Origin: Monosporascus cannonballus
Lineage: Eukaryota > Ascomycota > Sordariomycetes > Xylariales
Length of the DNA stretch: 64,000 nucleotides
Direction: 5' to 3'
NCBI GenBank assembly: GCA_004154925.1
Contig: QJNS01000012.1
Location: forward strand, 496,001-560,000
Shown here piece by piece: positions 37,584-51,061 of this stretch. Under the pieces are notes generated by a model. The model did not search any database. It worked only from the letters and a program-made list of their open reading frames with translations, and was not told the origin of the DNA. How positions within the stretch are numbered: position 1 is the first letter of the stretch; every line of letters begins with the position of its first letter. The position numbers and the translations under genes are program-made.

Positions 37584-39238
37584 TAAGGTTTTTGGCGGGT
37601 TTCTAGGTATTTTCGAAATCCAAGTGTTTCCTTTATTTGATCAAATATTAGGTAAATCTATTTTCTTTTCGCATATCGAGCATTTTTTCTATTTCGTAGC
37701 TGGTTTTATTTTTTAACTCCATATCGTCCTGTATCGTATGTACCTTAATTGTGTCTATTGTTGATTCGAGTAAGAAAATACAAAAAATTTGATGGAATTT
37801 AACTTTTGGTAAAAGGTTTAATTAGTAATTGTTTTTTGAAATTCTTTAGCGATTTTATGTAGACCGATATATTTGAAATAGAGTTTTTTGCTAGGCTTTT
37901 TGGTTTAAATATTTTTATAACGAAATAAACCATTTCCACTGTTTGGAAGTTAATCGTTTTAACCGTTTTTCGTTATAGTATTTGCTTATTTGATTTCGTA
38001 CGAATTTCAATTCTGTTTTTATCTTTTGATACAGCTATTTTAGTTATTCTGATATAAGGATAGCTTTAATGTTAATCGGACCGTCGTTACGTGCTTTTTT
38101 GTAAATTTTTAGCATAAAACCGAAATTTGCGTATGCTGGAATTATTTTGATACTTTTGTAATAGCTGGTATTATTAAGCCAGTTGCGCGACTGATAATTT
38201 TTTAACCCAGTTATTTTCTTTATAGTTAATGTAATATCGTAAGTAAATTTCCAAAGTTTAATTTGTTCGTTCTGTTTGTCCATCCGTTTAAGGTCTGAAA
38301 ACGTTAAATAAGTTATATTTCAGGCCGATTAATATTATAAAACCTTGCTAAAATTTAAGTGCAAATATTAATTGTTTATTTAAATTTATTTCTATTAATA
38401 ATCCGTGTATACGAAAGATTTATTTAAAGAAAATATATGCTATTTGTTCGGCGTTTGTATCAAGATAATATAATAAGAAATAAGAAAATTTTGTAAATCG
38501 ATAGACGATTACGAAAATGCTATTAAAATATACTTCTCTAACGGGATTTTTTAACATAAGAAATTTAGTAATAAAATCGAAAATAATTAAATATTATAGT
38601 CGCTTTGCGATTAATAATAGTTATAACTTTCCGTTAGGCTTATATCGTTATGTTTTTATTTTAGCATAAATATCGTATTATTTTATGATTTTCTGTATTA
38701 TTAATTTCATTTTAAAAAACTAATAGGTTCGTTATAAGTTTTTTATGGTTGTATGGATCTCTGGATATTTATATAGCTGATAATCGTATATTTTTCGTAC
38801 TAAATTTTTCCGGTATTTCTTTAAAAGCTGTATTTTGTTTATTTTTTGATTTTCTAGAACATTATTATTATACTGCTGGATTTCTCGGTATATATTAATA
38901 GGTGCTGCCCGAATTATCGCAATTTGTCGCGGGCGTAAATGTCCTTCTGTAATAATATCAAAAATTATATGGCTAACTTTAACTAATTTTTTTCGAGGTT
39001 TGGTTGCTTATTCAGAGTATCGGTTCTTTTATTCTTTAAGCCTTTTTTATTGATAATAACGAAGTCGAAGTTCGTCAATTTTTTTACGTATTTCAGTTAT
39101 CGGCTTATAAGTTTCTTAATTATGATAAAACGGATAAGATTTTGATAATCCGTATAAACCTTAACCTAGTACAAATTTCCCTTTAGAAAGTGCCTGAACT
39201 CTCGGAATACTATAATAATAGCCAAAAAATTTTATTTG

Positions 39239-39428
39239 TGTTACAAGCTAAAGCCTATAGAACAGCTCGGGCTTACGGAGCGAGCCGCTTAGCCCGAGCT
39301 CACCCATATGTATATAGGGAGCAGCCACCTTGCTAGTGGCTAGCTATTTCTCTCCTTTCTTCCTTATCTTAAATATAAACCTTTATTAGGCCGTATTTCC
39401 GTTTAACTTACGTATCGTGCCCGTTATA
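39239..39428 (+). repeat. 5' LTR of G6 (190 bp)
   Basis: Starts TGTTACAAGCTAAAGCC and ends GTGCCCGTTATA (RIP form of CCGTCACA). Contains a palindromic CGGGCTTACGGAGCGAGC-type segment, a TATGTATATA box and a CT-rich TTCTCTCCTTTCTTCC tract. The outer end is better preserved than the inner end. Confidence 0.92.
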
Positions 39429-41498
39429 TATATTTAAGGTTATAACTTATTACAACTTTTAGGAAATTAGGTAAAAGCGAAACGTTTCCTAAGGATACCC
39501 TGGTTACGGATAATAAGCCAAAAAATTTATAACGAGATAATTACGAAATAATATAATTAACAAAACTATAAGCGAACTTACGGTATTAACTTTATCCGAA
39601 ATTATTAAGGAAAACTTATAATATTAATTATTTATAAATATATTCCAAAAATTTAATATAAAATAGGAAAAATTTGTTAAGTTAATTTTTAACCGTAACG
39701 AAATAATAAATAATTTATTTCACCGGATAACGAAAATAAAAAAATACCTTTTTACGAAAGCGGAAAAAAAAGCTTTATAAAATAGGATTAATTTTATTAA
39801 GAACTTATGGTAAGTCCGCCGTTTAATAATGCGTTTGTAAAAGTAAATCATAAACCTATAAAATAACTTTCGTAAAACGGGAAATAAAAAACGTTCTGTT
39901 CGTTTTTCGCCATATTCCGTACGAAAATAAAAAAAACCGGTTTATTTCCGGTTTTTCTGCAATAATTTGCTTAAGTATTATAATATTTATATTTACCGAT
40001 AAATAATTATAACTTAATTATTAATTCGAAATTAAAAGATTATAAAACGATTTTAACGTCGATAATTTCTTTTTTTATATAAAAAAGCAATTTGAAAATA
40101 AATAGGCGGTATAATCCGTTAAAAATAATTATAATATATAAAGCAAAATAATAGTTAACGGTTTTAAAATTATTTATTAGATTTTAAATTCGTTAAATAT
40201 AAAGGCTTAACATAACCCTTAATAATTAAAGTAGTTTCTTTATACGCCGGTATTAATACGTAATTCTGTTATACGTTAATTGCAAAAGCTATATTTTACG
40301 ATAATTATAATTATGAAATATATAACGTAAAAAGGGTAATTAATTGTTTAAAATTTTGCTTAATTATTATATAAGCAAAAAAAAACGATAACTTAATATT
40401 TTAATAAAAAAAGTAAAATAATTAATTAATAATAATACATTAGTTAAACCAATAAATCGGTTTAAATAACAAATATTTAAAGGCATATGCTTATAATAAA
40501 TATTACGTAATTAATTACGTTAATTTTTTAAATTTATAAATTAATAATAAAGTAATCGAAAAAACCGATCTGGAGGTAATTCAAGATAAAGTTCGGATAA
40601 CCAGCCTTATGCGAAATAATTTTCTAATAACGAAATAAAAGTTCGGAAACAAAAAAAAGTTATATTTCCGTTACGCCGTTACGAATTATTCGAATTAGGA
40701 ATACCTTAAATATAAATCCGTAAAACGGCTTTGTCCGGTTAGAACAAAGGTTACGATAGTAAGTTTATGGAATACTATTAATAAGGATAACGATTCGGAT
40801 AACGAAAATTTTAAAAAAGTAACTCTTATTAAAAATTGTTAATAAAAAATAACGTAATAAAGAAAAAATTATAAAAAATTAATAATAAATTAAATACATT
40901 TTTTAATATTAGACGCCTTAATTAATAATATTATATATATAAACGTTTTAATTAATAATAAATATATTTATTATTCCGTATTGAATTAATAATTAATTTG
41001 CCGTTTAAAATTATAATGTATATTTATTATATCCCGTCGGCTAAGGTTATCGAAAAATAATAAATTTATAATAACCGTAATCCGAAAAATTATTTATGTT
41101 AACGTAAATTTAAATAACGGCCTAAAACGAATTTGGGGATACGTAATTAAAAATTTATCTTATTTTTTATTTTAAAAAAACCTTAAATAAAATATAATAA
41201 TATTATATATAAAGCGAAATAACGGTTTATCCGTTTTGCAAACGACGTTACCGCGCCCATATTACGCCAAAAAAAATAATTCGATAAAGAGCTTAAGGAC
41301 CGTTTAAAAGGGCGGTTACAGAAATATAAAGAAATCCGTTTAATAACGGTTATAACCTTTGCGGCGATAATGCGGTAAAACCGCCGTAAGAAAAACGGGA
41401 TATAGTTATTCGCAATTTTTATAAAAAATATTAATAAGGTTTTAAAAGTAAAGCCGTAATTAATTTCCAAAGATATAACGGAACGTGTTTTTAAAAAA

Positions 41499-41884
41499 TG
41501 TAACGGCTAGGCGGTTTAACCAACTATTAAACCTAAGTCGTACGGGTTTATGTTGGCAGGAATATCGTGGGAATCTAAGCAATAAATATAAGAACGTATC
41601 ACGTCTCGTAATACCAAAGGTACCTTGGATAACGATATTATATTACAAGCTAAAGCTATCTAAATTATGGAATTAATAAACGTATATATTTTTCTCCTTT
41701 AGCTGGATTATTACCAATAAGTTGGTAATCCGGCTTATTGGCTTATCACCAATAAATTAATAATCCGGTTTATTGGCTTATTACCAATAAGTTAATGATC
41801 CGTTACGTAACCTAATTCACATAATTTTCTTGGCCTTTTCCGTTACGACCGTTCCTGGAGGCCGTAGCTTATTAGGTCGTAATA
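41499..41884 (-). repeat. 3' LTR of G7 (386 bp)
   Basis: Plus-strand ends TGTAACGGCTAGGCGG and TTAGGTCGTAATA. Contains three units of a roughly 36-bp repeat at about 41705-41810 (ACCAATAAGTTGGTAATCCGG type). The outer left half is less mutated than the inner right half. Confidence 0.9.
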
Positions 41885-41970
41885 CGATTTCCCTTTTCCC
41901 AAAATCTTATCCCCAAGATTTCTTTTTTCCCGGTAAGTTTTTTCCACATACCTTTAACATATCTTCCGGT

Positions 41971-42533
41971 ATGTCCAAACGTCGTTTTCGCAAATCCGAA
42001 TAACGATTTACTTTGGCTAATTTAATTGAATTCGAAAATTTTGACGCGATGCCTTATTTTTTTTGTTTTGCTCGGCAACTTAATTACCAAATAATGGATG
42101 GGGTTTTTCGTTGTAAAAAATATGTCCGTCGAGGTCGTTCGTATAACGGGATAAAAATTCTTATTTCTATAATTAATCGCCATATTGCGGAATCAAAAAA
42201 ATTTAAAAAAAAAAGGAGCTAACGGCCGAAAAATCTTTGTCCGAAGTTCTTACGCATTTTTTTCGCATACGTTATTAACGTTAATATTATCAATTTTAAA
42301 ATACGAAATTTGTTAATCGTATCCTTTAATTTTTGGACGATTTTAACGACTTTGTATAATTGGAATCGGAATCCGTAATTAAGGTTCAGACCTTAGGAAA
42401 GGTGGACGTTATTAATTGGAATACGGTGGACCAAGGGCTTCTTTTCGTGGATCTCGTGGACTGGGATGTTATTATTTCGGGTGGTTCCGCCGTTGCTAAT
42501 AAAAGTTTTTTAACAGGCGCTGGGCGCCAATAA
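41971..42533 (+). pseudogene. Antisense accessory ORF, copy in G7 (best preserved C-terminal half)
   Basis: Starts MSKRRFRKSE at 41971, 86 bp inside the LTR. After one stop it stays in frame through LIEFENFDAMPYF, KKYVRRGRSYN and a Lys-rich tract to INVNIINFKIRNLL (42268 onward). One frame change then leads to a 57-codon open stretch (VDVINWNTVDQGLLF, WDVIISGG, ANKSFLTGAGRQ) ending at TAA 42531-42533. Total about 187 codons. The end overlaps the pol terminus on the other strand. Tyr/Asn-rich basic blocks and C-terminal NKSFL are shared with the other copies. Function unknown. Confidence 0.62.
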
Positions 42534-45500
42534 GATTTTTGGTAAGTTCCCAGGTATTTTCGGAATCTAGGTGTTTTTTCCACTTAATTAGGTATTAGGT
42601 AAATCCGTTTTATTTTCGCATATCAAAAACTTTTTTTATTTCGTATACTTATTCGTTTTTTATTTTTATATTGTTTTATATTATATATACCTCAATTGTA
42701 TTTGTTATTAATTCCAATAAGGAAACATAAAAAATTAGGTAAAATTTAACTTTTAATAAAAATTCCAATTAATAATTATTTTTTAAGATTTTCTTAATGA
42801 TTTTATATGAACCGATATATTTAAAATCGAATTTTTTGTTAAATTATTTTATTTAAATGTTTTTTGTAATAAAAAAACCATTTCCCCTTTTTTAAAAATT
42901 AATCCCTTTAATTTTTTCTAGTTGTAATATTTATTTATTTAATTTCGTACGAATTCCGATTTTGTTTTTATTTTTCGATATAATTATCGTAATTATTTTA
43001 ACGTAAAAATTATTTTAATATTAATTAAACCGTTATCGCGCGTTTTTTTGTAAATTTCTGGAATAAAACCAAAATTTATATTTGCAAATATTATCTTAAT
43101 ATTTTCGTAATAATTAATATTATAAGTTAGCTAAATAATCAGTAACTTTTTTAACCTAATTATTTTATTCGTAATTAATATAATATCGTAAGTAAATTTT
43201 TAAAGTTTAATTTATTGGTTTTATTTATTTATTCGTTTAAGGTTTAAATACGTTAAATAACTTATAATTTAGGCCGATTTATATTATAAGGCCTTATTAA
43301 AACTTAAATACAAATATTAATTTTTTATTTGATATAATTTTTATTAATAATCCGTATATATTAAAAATATATTTAAAGAAAATATATGCCAATTATTCGG
43401 CGTTTATGTCCTTATAATATGATAAAAAAATAAAAAGTTTTCGTAAATCGATCGACGATTACGAAAATATTATCGTAATATATTTTTATAACTGGATTTT
43501 TTAACATAGGAAATTTAATAATAAAGTCGAATATAACTAAATATTATGATCGTTTTGCGATTAATAATAGCTGTAATTTTCCGTATAGCTTGTGTCGTCG
43601 AGCTTTTGCTTTGGCGTAAATATTATATTGCCGTATGATTTTCTATACCGCTAATTTTATTTTAAGAAAAAAATATATACGTTAAAATCGCTTTAAAGTT
43701 TTGTAAATCCCTAAATATCTATGTAATTAATATTCGTATATTTTTCGTATTAAATTTTTTGGGTATTTTTCCGGCATTTATATCTTATCCGTTTTTTGGT
43801 TTTCTGGAAAATTATTATTATATTGCTGGATTTTCTGGTATATGTCGGAAAGTACTGCCCGAATCGTCATAATCTGTCGTAAACGTAAATATTCTTTTAT
43901 AATGGTATTAAAAATTATATAATTAATTTTAATTAATTTTTTTTAAAGTTTAATCGCTTATTTAAAGCATTTGCTTTGCCGTTTTTTAATTTTTTTCTTA
44001 TGGATAATAACGAAATCGAAATTCGCTAATTCTTTTACGTATTTTAATTATTATCCTATAAGTTCCCTAATTATGGTAAATCAAATAAGATTTTAATAAT
44101 CCGTATAAATTTTAATCTGGTATAAGTTTCTTTTTAGGAAGTGCTTAAATTTCCAAAATGCCATAATAATAACCATAAATTTTTTATCTGGAATACTGTA
44201 ATTAAGTTCGGCTCTTTTTAATTTATACGAAAAAAATATAATAAGGTATAATTTGTCTTAATTATTTCGTTATTTGATTATTACACTTAATACGTAATCC
44301 GAAATATCGGTTTTTAGCTTAACGGGGTAATTTAGATCGTACATAATTAGTACTGGTTTATTGGTAATTATATCCTTAATATCCTGAAATGCTTTTTTTA
44401 TATCTGGCGTTTATTTAAATTTCTTTTTTTTCGTAAAACTTATTAAAAATATAATTATTTTACTAAAGTTTCGAATAAATTTCTTATAATAATTAGCGAA
44501 TCTAAGAAATACTTAGACCTCCTTAATTATCGTTAAAGTTTGCTATTTTATAATTACAGTAATTTTCTTAAGGTTTATCTTAATATATTTTAAGGTAATA
44601 ATATATCCTAAATATTCCATTTTTTATGTATGGAATTAATTTTTTTTTGCGTTAATAAATAACTTTACGTCCTATAAAGCTTAAAGAACTTTATAAACGT
44701 ATTTTGTATATATTTTTTTGGTTTTTGAAAAAATAAGAATATCGTCGAAATAGCATATTACGAAAATATCGAGGTATTTTCGTAATACATAATTTATCAT
44801 CCGCTAAAAAGTTATTAATATATTTATAAATCTTATTAATATAACCAAATATTTAAATAATCCGTATTTCGTCCTAAAAGTTATTTTTTATTTATATCCT
44901 TTCTTAATCCTAATAAGGTTATATTTATTTTTAAAATCGAATATTATAAATTATTTAGTTTTATGAAATCGGTTTTTTATTTCCGTAATTAAAGGTAATA
45001 ATATTCGATTTTTAATAATAATATCGTTTAATTATTAATAATTAACTATAAGTCACAATTACTTATTTTTTTTAGGTACGAAGAATATAAGGTATTCTGC
45101 CGGTAACTTCGAAAGTTAAATTTATTTTTTTATAACTGATTTTCCAGGTATTTTTTAAAAATACGTAGTTTATTTCCGTTAAGGTTTTAAATGGGGTAAA
45201 ACTTTGTTGAAAATCTCTCCTTAAGGATTATCTTATAATTTTATTCGTTATGTTTTAATAATTTTATATTAAGCTCCTTTTTGAAAAATTGTTTATATTT
45301 ATAATATTATAATAACATATTAATTAGATTTTTTAATTCCTTAGGCTGTTATTTTCATTTTAGATCGTTATTTAATTATTTAAGTTTCGTTTTAATAATA
45401 ATAACGATATGTCGTATTTTTCTTTAATATCCGTTTTTTTATGTTTTGTTCCTTTAGGTAATAAGGTATTTGTTATATTCTTATACTTACATTTGTCGTT

Positions 45501-47560
45501 ATTATCGATCGAATATTAAGATCTTAATTTTTTTTATTTATTAATAAGGAATAAAATAAATTTTACTTGGCCAATTTTTCCGGTAATCAAAATTTTGTAT
45601 TAACGTATTTATGGTAATCCTAAGATTATATCGTAATTCTTAAGTGGAATGATGTTAAAATTAACCGTTTAGTATTATCTTTTGATAAAAATTTCGAAAT
45701 AATTAATTTTATATGCGATTTTTCCGTTATCGTAAGCAAATTCCTAATTTTCGGCATTTGTCATTATATAAGGTTTTAACTTATATCTCTATAGTAATCT
45801 AAATTTATTAGCCATATTTGGTGCAATATAATTTCCGCCTAAAGCTCCGTAATTTACTATTGCGGTATACCAGTACGTTCCGATTCGTATTTTTAAGGTA
45901 ATAAGGTCGTTAACGTTTTTTATCGTTACGTTTAAAGTTTTTTTTAAAAGTTTTTTTTAATTCCTTTGGGTTTCGTCATTTTGCGGCTTTTTTATGGTAA
46001 CTTTTTTTTAATTCCTATTTAAATTTATCGAACCTTATTTATGTTTTTTCGTTTAGCGCGTTAAGTTGCTGTATTTATCGTTATTATCGGCGTACTGTTC
46101 TTTCGAACCGTATTAGTTATTTCTGGTTTTTTTGCAATTTCTTTTTTTATTAAGTAAATTATTTTCTTATATTTACGATTATATTTTATTGTATGTTATT
46201 TTGACTGTCGTTCCAGAAATCTCCTGTAAATTAACGTGTTTTTCCTTAATGGCCTTTTTTCGTAAAGATTTGTAGTAAATATTAGCTGAAAATAAAGGTC
46301 CGTAATAACTTTTTAATAATGCTTTTTTACTGTACGCTGGATTAATTCCTTTTCCGTTTGGTGGTTGTATTATCCATAGTAATAAAAGGGGCTTTTTTAT
46401 AGGTATTATTTTTTAAGCCAACTTTTTGTTTCGGCCAGTTATTAAATATTTTCTGAGGTTATGGTTCGAAATTATCGATATTATTATTTATTATTTTTGT
46501 TATGCCCGGTACGATTTAAAAAATCGAATCTCTTATAATATATATAGGTAATTCGTACGTAAATATATTATTTTTATTTTTCGTAATCGGGATATTTTCG
46601 TTATCGGCAGTATATGGCGTATATTTTGTTATGTCGATCGGGTATTCCGGGACAGATTTTTTTGTCTAACTTTAATATTCGTATAATTATTTTTATAATG
46701 CTTTTTGCTGTGTTCGTGTTATTTATTAAGCCAGTTTTTTGGTTTTTCGTATTCCTTATCGGATTTCTTATCGTAATAATCTTTGTTGGACCTTTTACTT
46801 AGGGCTTAATGCGTATTTGGTTTGGATTATGTTAATGGCTTTGTTATCGTTTTTTTGGTTATTCCTAAATTGTTTTTCCGGTATAGGGGTCCAGTTATCC
46901 TATCGTAGTTTTTTGGGTTTTTTATATTTGTAGGCCTTATGTCCCATTTTGCCATAGTTAAAATATTTAATCCGGCTCTAATTTTATCTGTGGGTAACGC
47001 CAAGTTCCATAGGTCTTAAATTTCATTATTTTTTTATTTTGCCTTAACCGCGAAATTTTTAAAGGTTATAGCGTATTTGGACGCAGATTTTTTTATTGGA
47101 ATTATAGGAATTATTAAGCCGTTAATCGTTTTTTATCCGGATTACCGAAATTATCGCGTTTTTTGTTTTCGAAATTGGTATAAATTAAAAAGATTTCGTT
47201 AATAAAATTTTTTTTATCTGCCTTTTTTACTTTTAGGAAGTTTTTTATAATAAGTTTAAATTAATTAATTGCGGTTTTTATTAGGTATATTCTTATTATT
47301 AGGACCATATCCGCTGGGTTATTCAGATTTAAGAAGCGGAGGTAAATTTGTGCCTAAATTAAAAAGGTTTAAAGGTTGCTTTTTTTATCGTAAGGTTTTG
47401 GTTTTTTTGGCTTCATGCGAATAAGAGAGGGTTGGGTAAGTAACGTAGCCCTAAGTTGTCGGATTTCTTTCTCCAGCTTCCGAATTCGAGCTTAAAGCTG
47501 CTGAATAAGAGTTTCCTAAATGCTAGTCGATATCTTAATAGTATTAAGTATTGTTTAAAG
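42500..47560 (-). pseudogene. gag-pol of G7 (decayed)
   Basis: On the minus strand: chromodomain near 42500-42660, RT motif YFDDILIFSKT with the catalytic codons intact at 44741-44752, and a zinc knuckle at 46924-46965 reading KYFNYGKMGHKAYKY (His kept, Cys to Tyr). Frames at 46614-46933 on the other strand are chance. Stops are scattered throughout. Same layout as G3. Confidence 0.83.
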
Positions 47561-47593
47561 TCTAACGGTATTATTAAATAAAAATTTGTAACG

Positions 47594-47944
47594 TATAACG
47601 GCTAGGCTGTTTAACTAATTATTAAACCTAAGTCGTACGGGTTTATATTGGCAAAAGTATTATGGGAATCTGAGTAATGGATATAAGAACATATTACGTC
47701 TGGTAATATTAAGGGTGTTTTGGGTAACGATGTTATATTGCAAACTGAAGTTATTTAAATTATGGAATTAATAAATATATATATTCTTTTCTTTTAGCTG
47801 GTTTATTACCAATAAGTTGGTAATCCGGCTTACTGGCTTATCACCAGTGAGTTGGTGATCCGTCACGTGACCTGATCCACATAATTTTTTTGGCCTTTTC
47901 CGTTGCGACCGTTCCTGGAGGCCGTGGCTTGTCAGGTCGTAACA
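47594..47944 (-). repeat. 5' LTR of G7 (351 bp)
   Basis: Inner edge TATAACGGCTAGGCTG (RIP-altered); outer edge CGTGGCTTGTCAGGTCGTAACA, unmutated. It has two of the 36-bp units, which accounts for being 35 bp shorter than its partner. Confidence 0.9.
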
Positions 47945-50900
47945 AAAAAGTACGGGAATTCCGAAACCTTTTTATAAACGATAAAAATTCGTTATTATTA
48001 TTTTATTATAATAATGATAACGTAACGATAAATTTAAAAATAAATACTTTGAGTTAGGAAAAAAAATTTATAAGGATTTTTATATAGGATATTAAAAAAA
48101 TTGTTAATCCTATATAAAACATTTTTTGATTTATTCGATAATAATTAAATTCGGATTAATAGCTTTTCCGTAAGTACCCCGATATTATTCGTAAAAAAAC
48201 TTAATAGGGGTTTACGGTTTTGCATAAATTATAAAGAATTAAATAAAATTATAAAATAAAATCGTTGCCTTTTTCCGTTAATAACAGAAATGTTACGAAC
48301 CTTATTATAAGCCCGGTAATTTACGAAATTTAACGTTCGAACGGCCTTTTACCGGCTACGTATCTGTTAAGGAAATAAATGAAAAATTGCGTTCCATATA
48401 CGTTTCGGGTTTTTCGAATAGTTAATATACTTATTTGGCCTTAACGGTATACCGGTTACTTTTTAACGTTATATTAATACTATATTAAAACGTTATTTTA
48501 ATAATTTTTATTTTGCGTATATAAATAATATATTAATTTATTCGTCCGGTTTTCGAAACGACCATATAACTAAAGTTAAATTGGTATTTTGCCGTTTAGC
48601 AAAAATAAAACTAAAGCTGGATTCGGATAAATATAAATTCGTAATCCAGGAAATAAAATATTTAAAATTTATTATCGAAAAAAGAATAAGTTTAAAAATT
48701 AATCATAAAAAGATAATTGTTATTCGGAAATAAAAGGCCTTTATTAACGTAAAAAAGGTTAAGAACTTTATCGGATTCGTTAATTTTTATCGAATTTTTA
48801 TAAAAGATTTTAATAAAATAACGGTTTCCTTTTTACGATTAATTAAAAAAATCCTTTTCCGTTCGAAAAACAAAACATAATAGGCCTTTAATCAAATTAA
48901 AAAAATTTTCATTATAACGCTTATTTTTACGTATTAAAATCCCGAAAAAGAAACGGTAACAAAAGCAAATTATTCCGGCTGGATAATTAGAAAATATTTA
49001 TTTTAATTTGATTTATTAAGGCGTTTATAAATAATTACGTATTTTTTAAAAAATATTATTGCTAATTAAGTATAATTACGAAATATACGATAAGGAATTA
49101 TTAATTATTATTAAAACGTTAACGGAATAAAAAAAGCTTTAGAAATTAGCTAGCGTTTTTATAATTTTAATACATTATATAAATATTTAATATTTTATAA
49201 ATATTTACAAATTTATTAAAAGGTAAATATAAGTTAATTTGTTATCCGCTTTTATTTTCGTATTTAAATATTACTTTAACACATTAATAAGTAATCCGAT
49301 ATTATATTTCGCAAATTATAAAATATATTTTACTGCGAAAAAAATGTTAAACTTGAAAATAAATAATTTGGTTAATTAAGAAAAAAGTAATTATTTAACG
49401 AATTAACGCGGATTTAAAATGTTTTAATGGCCGTAATTTACTTAAAGTAAAATAATAATAAACGACCGGTTATACCCTTTAATAAGAAAGTATTTTTCGA
49501 AAAAAACCTTTAAGAAATATAAGATTTAAAAATTATTAAAAATAAAATTTTAAATATGGCATATACCGCCGTAACCCAAAAGTTACGTAATTTCCTCCTA
49601 GTTATAAACGTAATAAAAGTTTTTATAATAAAATGCTTTTTTAACCCTAAAGGTTTTTAATAATTTAAAAAATATATTTAGGTCTTTATTTAAAAGTTAT
49701 TTCCGATATTATTAATTTAATGGATATATAATTTTTATATTACCGGCTATTTAAAAAAATGTTACGTTAATAATATTAATTTATAATTATTATTAGCCGG
49801 GATATATTTAGGATATACGTTATTTTTGCCGTAATTACGATATATGTAACAGGTTATACATAAAAAAAACGAAAAAAAAGTTAATATGGCCTTTACTTAT
49901 TCCAAATTAATTTTATTTAAATCTTTCTATAAATTTTATGGTTAATTTATTGGTAAGGCAAAAAAAGGACCCCCGTTTTTTATAATATTTTACGATCGCT
50001 TAACGAAAACGGTTATTGTAAAGCCGATATCTAATATAAATGCGGAAACGTACATTTAACATTTTATTACTTATTATTAAAAATATTATAACTTTCCCAA
50101 AAAATTAATCTTTAATAAAAAAATAATTAGATAAATAAATTTTGGTTTAATTTATGCAACATATTAAATATATAATAATAATTTAATATATTTTTTTATT
50201 TTTAAACAGACCGAATTACGAAATAAGTTAATCAAAATATTTTGGCATATTTCCGTTATTTATTAGTTATATATAATATAATTAAGCTAAGCTTTTACCG
50301 ATAACATAATTAGTTTTTAATAATAGGAATTTTTCGTTAAAAATTAACATTTTTTTTAATTTACGTATATAATATAAAATTTTTTAACGAAATACGGATA
50401 ACCCTTTAATTAATCCTTAAAATAAAAAAGCTATTAATTTTGTTAAAAGGTTACAAAACATATAAAGTTTGTATAAATTTTATAATGTCGATTTAAACCC
50501 GGATAAAATACTTAATTAATATTTTTAAAAAATAAATATTACGTTTCAAAATAAAGGACTTAATATGGTTAAATTTAAAAAACGTAATTATTCCGTAATT
50601 ATTCAAAAAGGTATTTTAAATATACGTTAAATATAGGATTACCCTAATTACGCCGTATAATACCGTGAAATTAAACTTACCGTTAAAAATATACCCGAAA
50701 TTCGATATAAAATTTTTAAAGTTAATAATAAAAAATACATTATTTAATTAAATCCTAAATAATAATTAACCGTTATTTATATTATTAGAAAAAAAAGGAA
50801 TACGAATATATAATAAAATATATATTAAGGGCTGAAAAAAGCGCGTAAACCATAATCGCCAAAAAAGCTATTTGTAAAATAGGTAAAATACGCCGAACTG

Positions 50901-51061
50901 ATATAAGAATTACGTAATAATTTCGAAAAGTTATTCGAAAACGGAAACGGGATTAACAAAAACGTAAAGGTACGAATAAGGATAAAAGTAAAAAGGTATA
51001 AGCAAAGCCGCCGCCGCCTTAACGTAATTTCGTTATTCCTTAAGGGCGAAAAAAAAGGTGA

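Larger units (their letters stand above)
41499..47944 (-). mobile_element. RIP-decayed chromodomain Gypsy element nested in G6 (copy G7), TSD AAAAA
   Basis: LTRs 41499-41884 and 47594-47944 are flanked by AAAAA at 41494-41498 and 47945-47949. Coding is on the minus strand; a purine tract next to the left LTR marks that as the 3' LTR. Same family as G1-G5, with the LTR subtype that carries ACCAATAAGTTGGT units. It is the innermost and therefore youngest insertion of the nest. The poly-A duplication is low complexity and so weaker evidence than the others. Confidence 0.88.
39480..50960 (+). pseudogene. gag-pol of G6 (decayed, interrupted by G7)
   Basis: gag-like coding remains occupy 39480-41498. 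After the nested element the frame resumes in RT. Its fingers and palm are near 48180-48600, with ARKFTKFDVRTAFYRL-like blocks and the catalytic motif as YINNILIYS at 48518-48544 (both Asp changed to Asn). Integrase core is visible as YDRLTKTVIVKPISNINAET near 49985-50055. A chromodomain-like block (EYEYIIKYILRAEKSA) lies near 50800. Non-functional. Confidence 0.8.

Noticed and set aside
46614..46933. Hydrophobic plus-strand frames resembling small membrane proteins (similar ones at 22056-22800 and 54025-54267)
   Set aside because: They recur antisense to the gag region at equivalent positions and are Phe/Ile-rich because the gag strand is Lys/Asn-rich; no independent conservation evident by eye.
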